64,000 bases of DNA from Pseudanabaena mucicola str. Chao 1806 (GCF_030323025.1 NZ_CP097329.1:4016001-4080000); one strand, 5' to 3'. Numbered from the stretch's first letter, positions 46,345-53,961 are shown. Program-made: numbers and translations. Notes: generated by a model not told the origin, from the letters alone.

Positions 46345-46404
46345 GCTAAAATTTTACACACAGACGACACTTCCCAAAAAATTTACAATATTCTGAGAAC
46401 CGAT

Positions 46405-46662
46405 ATGCCAAGCAGCATGATGTACTACGAAGACACTTATGTGGTGCTGCCGCCCGATATGCAAGAACAGTTTGTGACTCAGCCCGAATTAGAAAAGCTT
46501 TTGCATGATTTGTTAGTCGATATGCAAGACGAACTGCCTCGTGATTTACAAAACCTCAAAACGATCCCCGAACAGGTACAACGCCTCATTAAGACTGCCT
46601 GTGATCTTGATTGTGGCGATCGCGGCACATGGCAATGGTATGTCGTCCGTCTTGATAAATAA
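46405..46662 (+). CDS. Chlororespiratory reduction 7 (CRR7)-like protein
   Basis: An 85-aa protein starting at ATG 46405 (a longer frame from 46318 runs into scpB and is less likely). MYYEDTYVVLPP, a region with LPRDLQ and the C-terminal WQWYVVRLDK match CRR7, which in plants is needed for assembly of the chloroplast NDH complex and has cyanobacterial homologues. A role in NDH-1 biogenesis is inferred from the family. It lies convergent with a Uma2 gene. Confidence 0.65.
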   Translation: MPSSMMYYEDTYVVLPPDMQEQFVTQPELEKLLHDLLVDMQDELPRDLQNLKTIPEQVQRLIKTACDLDCGDRGTWQWYVVRLDK

Positions 46663-46667
46663 TATTT

Positions 46668-47321
46668 TTAAAGCCGATTACGAACTAGTTCTCGAAAGGC
46701 ACGTACAGCCGTTCTCTGACCTTCTGCTTGACTACGCTCTAGCAGCATAGGAAATTCAGCGATTGGAAATAAGGGAAAGATCAGACTTGTTGCAACACGA
46801 TCATATTCACCATTTTGCAAAACATAAACCGCGATCGCATTATTTTGAATACGCCATAGTTCAGGTACGCCTAAGGCAGCATATAGCGACAATTTATTAA
46901 TCGAGGAATTTGTATAGTCTGACTCGATCGCTAAATCTGGTGGTGGATTTTCGGGTAAGGAAATGGTGCGTAAGTTGCGAACGACAGCCTCATTCTGAAT
47001 ATAAAAGCAAGTATCTGGCTCGATCGCTTTAGCCAAATCCTCACGATCAAGTCGCAAAGAACCTGCATTTAAGATCTCTAGTCCCAATTCATCGGCGATC
47101 GACTCGATCAGACTAGCCAGAAACCGATTAGGGACTTCATGCTCAAATTTCGGCATACTGATTTCTAGACTGCCACAATCATAGGCAATCCGCCAGTGGC
47201 GATCGCTACCAGCATCCTCAAGGATATTCTCATAGGTTGACCAGCGAATCCCTTCAAGGGTGATGCGATTCTCAGTGGATTCATGATTTTTTAGGATAGG
47301 TGAAGCAATGAGCATGGACAT
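46668..47321 (-). CDS. Uma2-family endonuclease-like protein
   Basis: A 217-aa Uma2 protein of the subtype whose N-terminus reads ITLEGIRWSTYENILEDAG. Acidic core positions lie in AIEPDTCFYI and PPDLAIESDY, and ALGVPELWRIQ corresponds to the family strand. It resembles the protein at 51319 more than the longer coiled-coil Uma2 members. Confidence 0.8.
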   Translation of the reverse strand: MSMLIASPILKNHESTENRITLEGIRWSTYENILEDAGSDRHWRIAYDCGSLEISMPKFEHEVPNRFLASLIESIADELGLEILNAGSLRLDREDLAKAIEPDTCFYIQNEAVVRNLRTISLPENPPPDLAIESDYTNSSINKLSLYAALGVPELWRIQNNAIAVYVLQNGEYDRVATSLIFPLFPIAEFPMLLERSQAEGQRTAVRAFRELVRNRL

Positions 47322-47387
47322 ATCTCCAATTAAATTAGGATGATATATTGAGCAATGATTCTAGCGTAATCAAATTACAGTTTGTCT

Positions 47388-47786
47388 CTACAAAAACAAC
47401 TTAGGATCGACATGAAAGAACTTGCCAAGTGCTTGTGCTTGATTTTTGCTGATTTGCCTTTTGCCGTTGACAACTTCTGACACAACGCCGCTTGAGCCAA
47501 TTACATTCACTAGATCGGCTTGCTTTAAATCATTAGATTCTATTAAATGCAAGAGAATATCCAAAGGTGAAGCATTATTCATTGGATAATGTTCATCTTC
47601 ATATTTTTCAACCAAAGTAAGAAGCAACTGTAGAATCCTTTCTTCTTCGGCTGTAGGTTGGGGAATTGCTAACAGTTTTTCAATATTTTGTAGAGCAATT
47701 TCATTTTCAGCATCATTTGTAATTACTTGAGGCTGAATTTCTGCCAGTAAATCCCCATAGGCTTTTTTATTAATAGTAAGGGTCAT
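47388..47786 (-). CDS. higA: Antitoxin HigA-like, XRE type
   Basis: A 132-aa DNA-binding antitoxin with ATG at 47786; a start 21 bp upstream would also be in frame. The C-terminal half is a helix-turn-helix: LIESNDLKQADLVNVIGSSGVVSEVVNG. The stretch VEKYEDEHYP is typical of HigA-type antitoxins. It overlaps the end of the toxin gene by 17 bp, so the order is toxin first. Confidence 0.88.
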   Translation of the reverse strand: MTLTINKKAYGDLLAEIQPQVITNDAENEIALQNIEKLLAIPQPTAEEERILQLLLTLVEKYEDEHYPMNNASPLDILLHLIESNDLKQADLVNVIGSSGVVSEVVNGKRQISKNQAQALGKFFHVDPKLFL

Positions 47787-48069
47787 TTTTCCACCTACCT
47801 GAGTCATACTCAGCGTGAGTTAGGACATATTTGATATAGATAACTTGTCTTTCATAATCAATGCTGACGATTAGGCGATATTTATTACCTTTGATATTGA
47901 AAATAGTGAATCGTCCCGTCGCATCAGCAGACGAATAAGATTTTTTGACATCTTGGATACTTTGCCATGATGCAGATTTTGCGACTTGATGCCAGCTATT
48001 TAAAGGAGTAACTACATCAGCATGGGTTTTCCCAAATTCATCAAGGGTTTTCTTAGAATAAATTCGCAT
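47770..48069 (-). CDS. higB: mRNA interferase toxin HigB
   Basis: A 99-aa RelE-superfamily toxin of the HigB type. Conserved features are WQSIQDVKKSYSSADA, FTIFNIKGNKYRLIVSIDY and YIKYVLTHAEYD, where the last His is usual in the family. HigB degrades mRNA, generally on ribosomes. The partner antitoxin gene follows with an overlap. A tandem 12-bp repeat begins 47 bp upstream of its start and may include the promoter. Confidence 0.92.
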   Translation of the reverse strand: MRIYSKKTLDEFGKTHADVVTPLNSWHQVAKSASWQSIQDVKKSYSSADATGRFTIFNIKGNKYRLIVSIDYERQVIYIKYVLTHAEYDSGRWKNDPYY

Positions 48070-48116
48070 ATTTTATGCCTTTGAGCTTGAAATTTATTTT
48101 TGGTAGTCATAATTTT

Positions 48117-48198
48117 CAGTATTTATTTCAGTATTTATTTCAGTATTTATTTCAGTGTTTATTTCAGTGTTTATTTCAGTGTTTATTTCAGTGTTTAG
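48117..48198. repeat. 12-bp tandem repeat, about seven units
   Basis: Six full copies and one partial copy of a 12-base unit (CAGTATTTATTT in copies 1-3, CAGTGTTTATTT in copies 4-6, partial in 7) run from 48117 to 48198. It lies 47 bp upstream of the higB start. The A/G change divides the array into two blocks. No ORF is implied. Confidence 0.9.
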
Positions 48199-48230
48199 CG
48201 TTGTTATTTTTAGTGTTTTGACTGACCTAT

Positions 48231-48257
48231 AGCATACTCTCATTTTGAGAGTATGCT
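48231..48257. repeat. 12-bp palindrome
   Basis: A perfect stem with arms 48231-48242 and 48246-48257 and a TTT loop, between the higBA promoter region and devA. Confidence 0.6.
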
Positions 48258-48309
48258 GTCAAGTAAAAAGAAAAGGGACTCTATGAGTCCCTTTTCTTTT
48301 TACTTGACA
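48257..48309 (-). terminator. Long perfect hairpin downstream of devA
   Basis: A 25-bp perfect stem (arms 48257-48281 and 48285-48309, loop TAT) with mixed A/T-rich segments. It begins 18 bp after the devA stop on the minus strand. It is unusually long for an intrinsic terminator. Confidence 0.7.
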
Positions 48310-48326
48310 ATGCTATTCCTGTTTAA

Positions 48327-49103
48327 TCACAACATAAATGTACGTGCATCATTAGTTACATCTGTATTCACGACATTATCTGATTCGAGATTGCCGTCTA
48401 CTAGGTTGATAATGCGATCGGCTACATCAAGAATGCGGTTATCGTGAGTCACCATCAAAATTGTGATGTTTTCCTCCTTCGCCATTTTTTGCATCAAAGT
48501 CACCACATCACGCCCCGATTTTTTGTCTAAAGCCGCCGTTGGCTCATCTGCCAGAATTAACTTAGGTCGATTTACCAAAGCACGTGCGATCGCCACCCGT
48601 TGTTTTTGCCCACCCGATAGCGCATGGGGCTTGTAGTCAACCCTTTCTGCTAGCCCCAATTGTCCGAGAATTTCTGCGGCTCGACGTGCAGGGGCAACAT
48701 TATGAAAATCATTGGGATATAGATCCGTTGACATCATTACATTTTGTCTAGCAGTCAAAGAATGGAAGAGATTATGAGCTTGAAAAATAAAACCAATATT
48801 TTTGCGAATTTGCACCAATTTTTTAGGATGCAAGCTCCTTAACTCTTGCCCCAAAACCTTGAGACTCCCCTCTTGAATTGTGCGTAAAGCCCCTATCAAA
48901 GTTAATAACGTCGTCTTACCCGATCCAGAGGGACCTGTCAGAATCACAATTTGCCCAGGGTAGACATCCAAATTGATATCGAACAAAACCTGCTTAAATA
49001 AATCACCTTCACCGTAGTGAAAATTTAAGTTGCGAATTTGAATCGATGCTTCTATATTTTGATTCAAAGAGACTGGCAAAGGATCAGAAATAGTTTCGAG
49101 CAT
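48327..49103 (-). CDS. devA: DevA-family ABC transporter ATPase
   Basis: A 258-aa ABC ATPase. Walker A is TGPSGSGKTT (56-65), the signature is LSGGQKQRVAIARAL and Walker B is LILADEPTAA. The start RNLNFHYGEGDLFKQVLFDINL and the segment FIFQAHNLFHSLTA match DevA, which energises the DevBCA exporter for glycolipids and other lipids through TolC. DevB and DevC partners are not next to it, so it is orphaned in this window. In non-heterocystous cyanobacteria the family has other export roles. Confidence 0.85.
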   Translation of the reverse strand: MLETISDPLPVSLNQNIEASIQIRNLNFHYGEGDLFKQVLFDINLDVYPGQIVILTGPSGSGKTTLLTLIGALRTIQEGSLKVLGQELRSLHPKKLVQIRKNIGFIFQAHNLFHSLTARQNVMMSTDLYPNDFHNVAPARRAAEILGQLGLAERVDYKPHALSGGQKQRVAIARALVNRPKLILADEPTAALDKKSGRDVVTLMQKMAKEENITILMVTHDNRILDVADRIINLVDGNLESDNVVNTDVTNDARTFML

Positions 49104-49243
49104 AGTCTAACCAACCTAAAACGGCAAAGTACAAGATTTATTCAGATTATTTATGAAGCTCTCAGACTATATTAGCTATGATAGGTATATTTATTGCCTG
49201 TCTTCAGCAATCTAATTTGATTATTTATCAAAGGTTCAAATTT

Positions 49244-49789
49244 ATGGCATCACGAACCTTAGTCAAAAAATATTTAGCCCAATGGATGCAAATGGGTAAA
49301 ACCTTGAGTTTGTCTACACAGAATAAACCAGTGCATATCCATAAAATCCTACAGGGCGAGAGGTATTCAACAATTTTCAACAACCTCTGGTTTAAAATTA
49401 GTACGAATCAAGCTCAAGAAGCTCATTTAAGTGGTACTAGTCAAACTATTAGTGACTTACTGAGCAGTCAATGGGAAATTATTGCTTGTGCCCGTTGTAA
49501 CTTGCTTGTCCCAACCATAGGTATCGGTCCCCGCACTCCTGTTTGCTGTCCATGTGATGATTTGCCAAATCATCCTAATCTTGATTTAGTTTCACCTCAT
49601 GTGCCTGTCAAGCTAGCGACACATCTTGATGCTCTATGCGATCGCCTTGCTCAAAATTCAACAGATCAAGAAGATCAAAAGTCTAATGTCATTCCACCTG
49701 ACGCAACGTACAGTTCTGAGGAAGAAGATGCACAGACAATTACCAACCTTAGGAACTCAGTATTAAAACTGGTTAAATCTAAACCCTAG
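49244..49789 (+). CDS. Hypothetical protein with zinc-ribbon-like Cys pairs
   Basis: A 181-aa protein from ATG 49244. The segment CARCNLLVPTIGIG followed by CCPCDDLP has two Cys pairs about 20 residues apart that may bind zinc. A Lys/Arg-rich helical N-terminus and an acidic Ser-rich C-terminus surround it. The protein seems cyanobacterial, but I recognise no function. A pile-up of repeats follows the stop. Confidence 0.6.
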   Translation: MASRTLVKKYLAQWMQMGKTLSLSTQNKPVHIHKILQGERYSTIFNNLWFKISTNQAQEAHLSGTSQTISDLLSSQWEIIACARCNLLVPTIGIGPRTPVCCPCDDLPNHPNLDLVSPHVPVKLATHLDALCDRLAQNSTDQEDQKSNVIPPDATYSSEEEDAQTITNLRNSVLKLVKSKP

Positions 49790-49823
49790 TAATATGGCTT
49801 AGTGGTGCAGAAAACTCAGGTAA

Positions 49824-49915
49824 TAAGTAGCTAGACATAAGTAAACTAAAAACCGAGAGTTTGTTCCGCCCGCGTAAACTCTCGGTTTTGGGTTTTAATT
49901 GAGTTGGGCTACTTA
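49824..49915. repeat. MITE-like element (family B, copy 2)
   Basis: Same termini (49824-49832 and 49907-49915) as copy 1 at 24255-24358, with one mismatch in the right terminus, but the central palindrome is changed: here the arms are CCGAGAGTTT and AAACTCTCGG at about 49852-49885. It touches the family A element that follows. Confidence 0.7.
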
Positions 49916-50010
49916 TAGCGGTTTTCATTTTGCCGTAGGCAAAATGAAAACTCAAAAACCTTATTGGGATTAGTTTTTTGTTTTCAAATGAGTACGCACT
50001 CATTTGAAAA
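49914..50010. repeat. MITE-like element (family A, copy 2, truncated)
   Basis: This is an inverted copy of the element at 39406-39514. Both internal hairpins are present, but the distal 16-bp inverted repeat has been replaced at about 50011 by another repeat. Confidence 0.75.
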
Positions 50011-50041
50011 CTTACTTTTCACGGCATCTTTGAAAAGTAAG
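50011..50041. repeat. Hairpin repeat (family C)
   Basis: Perfect 10-bp arms (50011-50020 and 50032-50041). The left arm and loop, 21 bases in all, are identical in reverse complement to 2423-2443, beside the transposase remnant. The shared segment suggests a mobile or dispersed repeat. Confidence 0.6.
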
Positions 50042-50081
50042 CGCAGCTACCGCCTCCGCTAATCTTTGCAGATGTCGTTGC

Positions 50082-50417
50082 AATGTTAGTAATATGCCTG
50101 ATTGAATGGTATGGGCAGAAATAATGATCGCCGCAGGTGGTTCGACTAATTGGGAATTGGCTTTTATGGGGTTGCCGAGCATAGAGATTACTATTGCTGA
50201 CAATCAAAAAGCGATCGCTGCTGAGCTAGATCGTCAAGGTGTAGTCATCAATCTGGGTTGGCATCAGGATGTGACTATTGAGCAGATTAGTTTCGCATTG
50301 CAAGAGTTGATCGGCGATCGCCCCAAACGCGAAACCATGAGTAAAAAAGGACGAGAATTAGTCGATGGTAACGGAGCAAAGCGCGTTATCTCAAAAATAA
50401 ACAGTATGTCAGCCTAG
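50082..50417 (+). pseudogene. pseG: pseG remnant (C-terminal part)
   Basis: Homology to PseG, the hydrolase that releases UDP from a pseudaminic acid precursor, is seen in EIMIAAGGSTNWELAFMGLPS and NLGWHQDV. The full protein is about 330-350 aa; here only the last third remains. In the same frame the upstream codons at 50082-50102 read NVSNMPD, the usual PseG pattern, and are followed by TGA at 50103-50105 where a Leu codon is expected. An open frame from ATG 50106 covers the rest. The lost part ends at a pile-up of repeats, suggesting repeat-linked deletion. Confidence 0.8.
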
Positions 50418-50607
50418 TTTTGTCGGGTTTTATGGAGTCTAAACGATGACAACTTCCCTCACATATTCACTTACAGAAGATGCTTTGACCCTAGTGCGAC
50501 TTGGTTTTCATAGTGAGCTTTCCCTCTGAAGCCCCAAGAACCTAGCAATAAGCAATTCTTGAAATATGTTAAATTGATGGCAGATTGGTTTCTCAGGAAT
50601 TACCACC

Positions 50608-51273
50608 ATGACGACCTCACCAATACACACAGCCCCTAAAATTGACTACCCAGATAGTGACGGGCAACCAATGGCAGATAATACACAACAATTTCGTTGG
50701 ATCGTTCTTATCAAAGAAAACCTAGAGCTACTCTTTGCAAACGATAGTAAGGTTTTTGTGGCGGGTGATTTGTTGTGGTATCCAGTGGAAGGGAGTCCCG
50801 AAATTCGTGTCGCGCCTGATGTAATGGTGGCTTTTGATCGTCCCAAAGGCGATCGCGGCTCCTATAAACAATGGCTAGAGGGCAACATTGCTCCACAGGT
50901 TGTGTTTGAAATTCTCTCACCAGGTAATCGCCTCAAAGAGATGACCAAAAAGCTACAATTTTATGATCGCCACGGGGTTGAAGAATATTACATCTATGAT
51001 CCTGAGAGTAATGATTTACATGGTTTGTATCGGCAAGACAAACGACTCAATATCATTGAGGATATTAACAACTGGACAAGTCCCCGCTTACAAATTAGGT
51101 TTACGTTAACCGAAGAAACTCTGGAGATATATCGTCCTGACGGTCAAAAATTTTTGACAACCCTTGAGTTAAGCCAGCGATTTGAGCAAGAGCATCAACG
51201 GGCGGAACAAGAGTACCAACGGGCGGAAAGATTATTAGCTCAGTTAAAAGCTTTAGGTGTTGAACCCAATTAG
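50608..51273 (+). CDS. Uma2-family endonuclease-like protein
   Basis: A 221-aa Uma2 protein. The core has D71 in VAPDVMVAF, E101 in VVFEILSP and a Lys at 114-115. A charged coiled-coil tail (about 185-215) with repeated EHQRAEQEYQRAE ends LKALGVEPN. This tail is shared by other Uma2 proteins in the window. It is preceded by decayed pseG and followed by another Uma2 gene 45 bp downstream. Confidence 0.85.
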   Translation: MTTSPIHTAPKIDYPDSDGQPMADNTQQFRWIVLIKENLELLFANDSKVFVAGDLLWYPVEGSPEIRVAPDVMVAFDRPKGDRGSYKQWLEGNIAPQVVFEILSPGNRLKEMTKKLQFYDRHGVEEYYIYDPESNDLHGLYRQDKRLNIIEDINNWTSPRLQIRFTLTEETLEIYRPDGQKFLTTLELSQRFEQEHQRAEQEYQRAERLLAQLKALGVEPN

Positions 51274-51318
51274 ATTTTTTTATTGGCTGTTTTTTGAAGA
51301 ATTAATATAGGGTTAGTC

Positions 51319-51900
51319 ATGACTGTCGCCATCAGATCTGCAAAAATCAATGACACAAACTGCACTATTCAAGGCGTTAGTTGGTTGCAGTTTGAAAGTA
51401 TAGAAGCCGCCTTTTCTAGCGTTGAGGGCGTGAGATTTGTTTATTTGGATGGTGTGTTAGAAATTATGACTTTGAGTCCTGAGCATGAGGAGATTAAAAG
51501 TACAATTGGATTGCTATTAGAAGCATATCTACGACATTCTGGAATTCGTTTTTATAAACGAGGAAGTGCGACTTTAGGTAGTAGGGATTTAGGCGGTCGC
51601 AAAGAGCCTGATGAATCCTATAATTTTAATCTCAAAAAAGATATTCCCGATTTAATTATAGAGGTAGTCTTAACCAGTGGCTATATTAATATCTTAGACT
51701 TGTATGCAAGGATGGGCATTGCTGAAGTTTGGTATTGGGAAGATGGAAAATTAAAGGTCTATGATTTAGAAGAACAAGTTTACAAAAATGTCAAAGCAAG
51801 TCGATTTTTTCCCAATTTAAATTTAAATATTCTTGCAAAATATATCACTTACTACGATCAGTATGAGGCGATCGCTGATTTTATTAAGGAACTTCAGTAA
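51319..51900 (+). CDS. Uma2-family endonuclease-like protein, short subtype
   Basis: A 193-aa Uma2 protein with IQGVSWLQFESIE at the N-terminus, D98 in RKEPDESY, E115 in DLIIEVVL and RMGIAEVWYWED. It lacks the C-terminal coiled-coil tail of the neighbouring longer Uma2 proteins and is closer to the protein at 46668. It is followed by a DUF29 fragment. Confidence 0.82.
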   Translation: MTVAIRSAKINDTNCTIQGVSWLQFESIEAAFSSVEGVRFVYLDGVLEIMTLSPEHEEIKSTIGLLLEAYLRHSGIRFYKRGSATLGSRDLGGRKEPDESYNFNLKKDIPDLIIEVVLTSGYINILDLYARMGIAEVWYWEDGKLKVYDLEEQVYKNVKASRFFPNLNLNILAKYITYYDQYEAIADFIKELQ

Positions 51901-51968
51901 ATCATATCAATATGTAATGGAGAGGTCATGAAAATGTTAACTCAAGAGAAATTTTTATCTAAAACGAT

Positions 51969-52057
51969 CGCAACTTTCCCTCAGCACTTTTCCCGAAAAG
52001 GCGATCGCCAATCTTGAGCAAATATTAGATGAAAATTGGTTTCCTGATGTTAATTAA
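51969..52057 (+). pseudogene. DUF29 C-terminal fragment
   Basis: The sequence is a near-duplicate of the end of the next gene: AIANLEQILDENWFP here, compared with AIANLEQVLDENWFP there, and the upstream 35 bp also match with a few indels. It ends at a stop at 52057. The rest of the gene is absent, so this is the relic of a tandem copy. Confidence 0.8.
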
Positions 52058-52075
52058 TTTTGAGAAATAAACAGC

Positions 52076-52555
52076 ATGATCACCCAAGTAGAAATGGTAT
52101 CGAAAACGTTATATGATTCTGATTACAACCTTTGGGTACTAGAAACAGTTAAACAATTGGAAAAGCGAGAGTTTAGCGCTCTTGATTTGGAACATCTGAT
52201 TGAGGAGGTTACTGATTTGAGTCGGCGCGATAAACGAAAATTAGAAAGTTTACTGACTCGATTAATTGAACACTTGCTAAAATTAAAATATTGGCAATCT
52301 GAAAGAGAGCAAAATTTTGGACATTGGCAAGCTGAAGTGCGTACTTTTCGCAAGCAAATCAATAAAGAACTAAAAGCTAGTCCTAGCTTGAAAGCATATT
52401 GTCAAGAAATTTTTGAAGAATGTTATCAGGATGCGAGAGAGATTGTCAGTGATAGATCGCAACTTCCCCTTGCCACTTTTCCAGAACAGGCGATCGCCAA
52501 TCTTGAGCAAGTATTAGACGAAAATTGGTTCCCTTCAAATGAATTCAACAGATAG
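52076..52555 (+). CDS. DUF29-family protein
   Basis: A 159-aa helical protein of the DUF29 family, abundant in cyanobacteria and of unknown function. Signatures are LYDSDYNLWVLETVKQLE, LDLEHLIEEV and HLLKLKYW. It follows a truncated duplicate of its own 3' end. The stop overlaps the pseH-like start by 17 bp. Confidence 0.9.
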   Translation: MITQVEMVSKTLYDSDYNLWVLETVKQLEKREFSALDLEHLIEEVTDLSRRDKRKLESLLTRLIEHLLKLKYWQSEREQNFGHWQAEVRTFRKQINKELKASPSLKAYCQEIFEECYQDAREIVSDRSQLPLATFPEQAIANLEQVLDENWFPSNEFNR

Positions 52556-53045
52556 ACCTTTAAAATTGAGAAAAGTTAGGCAAGAAGATTGCAAGCTTCT
52601 TTGGAAATGGGCAAATGATCCAGTTGTCCGAAGCTCCTCTTTTACATCTAACTCAATTGCATGGGAAGAGCATCTTAGATGGTTTAATGATAAACTTAAT
52701 TCATCTAATTGTTATCATTTTATTGCTTTTAATAATCAAGATGTACCAATAGGACAAATCAGATTTGATATTGATGAGCAATTACAATCGATTGTTAGCA
52801 TTAGTCTTGCTAGTAATCAGCGTAATCAAGGTTATGGTAAGTTAATACTACAAATGGCAATTAGCGAACTTTTCCAACGTATATCAGTGACTAATATTCA
52901 AGCCTTGATAAAACCTGATAATTTTGCATCAATAAAATTATTTGAAAATGTAGGTTTTAAGAACGTAGGTTTTACTCCAATTATTTCGGTTGTCCCGAAT
53001 ATTTTAGCACTAAAATATATATATGATATATATGAAAGAAGTTGA
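52539..53045 (+). CDS. pseH: GNAT acetyltransferase, PseH-like
   Basis: A 168-aa GCN5-related N-acetyltransferase. RQEDCKLLWKWANDP, EEHLRWF and GYGKLILQMAI, with the acetyl-CoA loop N-x-R-N-Q-G-Y-G, match PseH, which acetylates C4 of UDP-4-amino-4,6-dideoxy-AltNAc in pseudaminic acid synthesis. It overlaps DUF29 at the start and the pseI remnant at the end by 14 bp, supporting membership in the lost pathway. It seems intact but is probably without its partners. Confidence 0.8.
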   Translation: MNSTDRPLKLRKVRQEDCKLLWKWANDPVVRSSSFTSNSIAWEEHLRWFNDKLNSSNCYHFIAFNNQDVPIGQIRFDIDEQLQSIVSISLASNQRNQGYGKLILQMAISELFQRISVTNIQALIKPDNFASIKLFENVGFKNVGFTPIISVVPNILALKYIYDIYERS

Positions 53046-53193
53046 GATTCAAGGGCGAAAGATTGGGGCTAATCATACGCCATTTGTGATTGCGGAGATG
53101 TCGGGCAATCATAATCAATCTCTAGAGAGAGCATTAGAAATTGTGGAAGCGGCAACGCGATTGGGGTGCAGACAGCAGAAGCATTTATGCTAG
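53032..53193 (+). pseudogene. pseI: pseI remnant (N-terminal 53 codons)
   Basis: The start KIGANHTPFVIAEMSGNHNQ is the conserved N-terminus of pseudaminic acid synthase PseI (NeuB family). After codon 45 the match is lost and the frame stops at 53193, so about 300 codons are missing. It overlaps pseH by 14 bp, as in intact clusters. Confidence 0.85.
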
Positions 53194-53296
53194 GTAGGCA
53201 TATTGCCCCCTAGTCAACCTCAAAATCTCTGGTATTTGGAGACCATTGACTCCTGAAATCCGTGAGCGAAAGCCTTTACAGAAATTGAAAATTTTT

Positions 53297-53921
53297 ATGT
53301 TAATTAAAGACCTATCGGCTCAAAAGCGAAAATTTTTTTTAGGGTTAGCCATCAAACGAGCTAAGCCAGGCAGTGGTAGTTCACTAACTTTTTTGCAAAA
53401 GCGTACATGGAGTTATCCAGTGAATAGCCTACAATCAGTTTTAAAATCTGCCCCATTTGTAGTTGTTGGCGGCGTAGCAACTCGGCTCTATATGCCAGAA
53501 AGGATGACATTAGATATTGGTATTTTGATTAAAGCTAATGATAAAAATTTAATCTATCAGGATTTAATAAATGCTCAAGCCAAGAAAATCGGTGAGTTAA
53601 GTATTGCTGGTAGTCAGTGGCAATTATCGGATAATACCGCGTTAGATGTGCTAGAAGCAGAAGACGACTGGGTTGATGCGGCACTATCAAAGCCGAACTA
53701 TAGCCCAGATAAAATGCCCGTGATCGCTCTGCCCTATTTAGTCCTGATGAAGTTGTCTGCCAGTCGCACCCAAGATCTTGCCGATGTTGAGTCGGATGTT
53801 AGGCTTAGCCTCGGAGAAAGATTTGTCAGAGGTGCGGCAAGTCATCGCCCTTTATTTACCCACAGCAACGGAAGATTTAGACAGTTTGATCGCATTAGGA
53901 AAATTAGAAATCGGTATTTAA
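53297..53921 (+). pseudogene. MNT-type nucleotidyltransferase pseudogene
   Basis: The segment VVVGGVATRLYMPERMTLDIGIL is the nucleotidyltransferase GG-x(n)-TxDIDIL motif with the second Asp changed to Gly. After VVVGG the sequence matches small nucleotidyltransferases of the AbiEii/MNT type. A one-base insertion near 53789 shifts the frame. In the shifted frame the C-terminus continues with RMLGLASEKDLSE and LIALGKLEIGI to a stop at 53921, whereas the unshifted frame runs to 53926. The 5' end is also unclear, since no normal start lies near the first conserved residues; ATG 53297 is a guess. Confidence 0.75.
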
Positions 53922-53961
53922 GCTAATCTACAAATAGCGATCGCTCAACAAGGAGGCAATT

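Noticed and set aside
48117-48198. Repeated units considered as a CRISPR array
   Set aside because: The unit is only 12 bp and has no unique spacers; it is a simple tandem repeat.
50446-50529. A 27-codon ORF beginning MTTSLTYSLTED
   Set aside because: It is too short and shows no homology by eye; it could be the start of a lost gene, but nothing supports that.
53194-53296. Possible continuation of pseI between the remnant and the nucleotidyltransferase
   Set aside because: Short matches in other frames (for example AEAF) are too weak to assign; no clear PseI motif is present.
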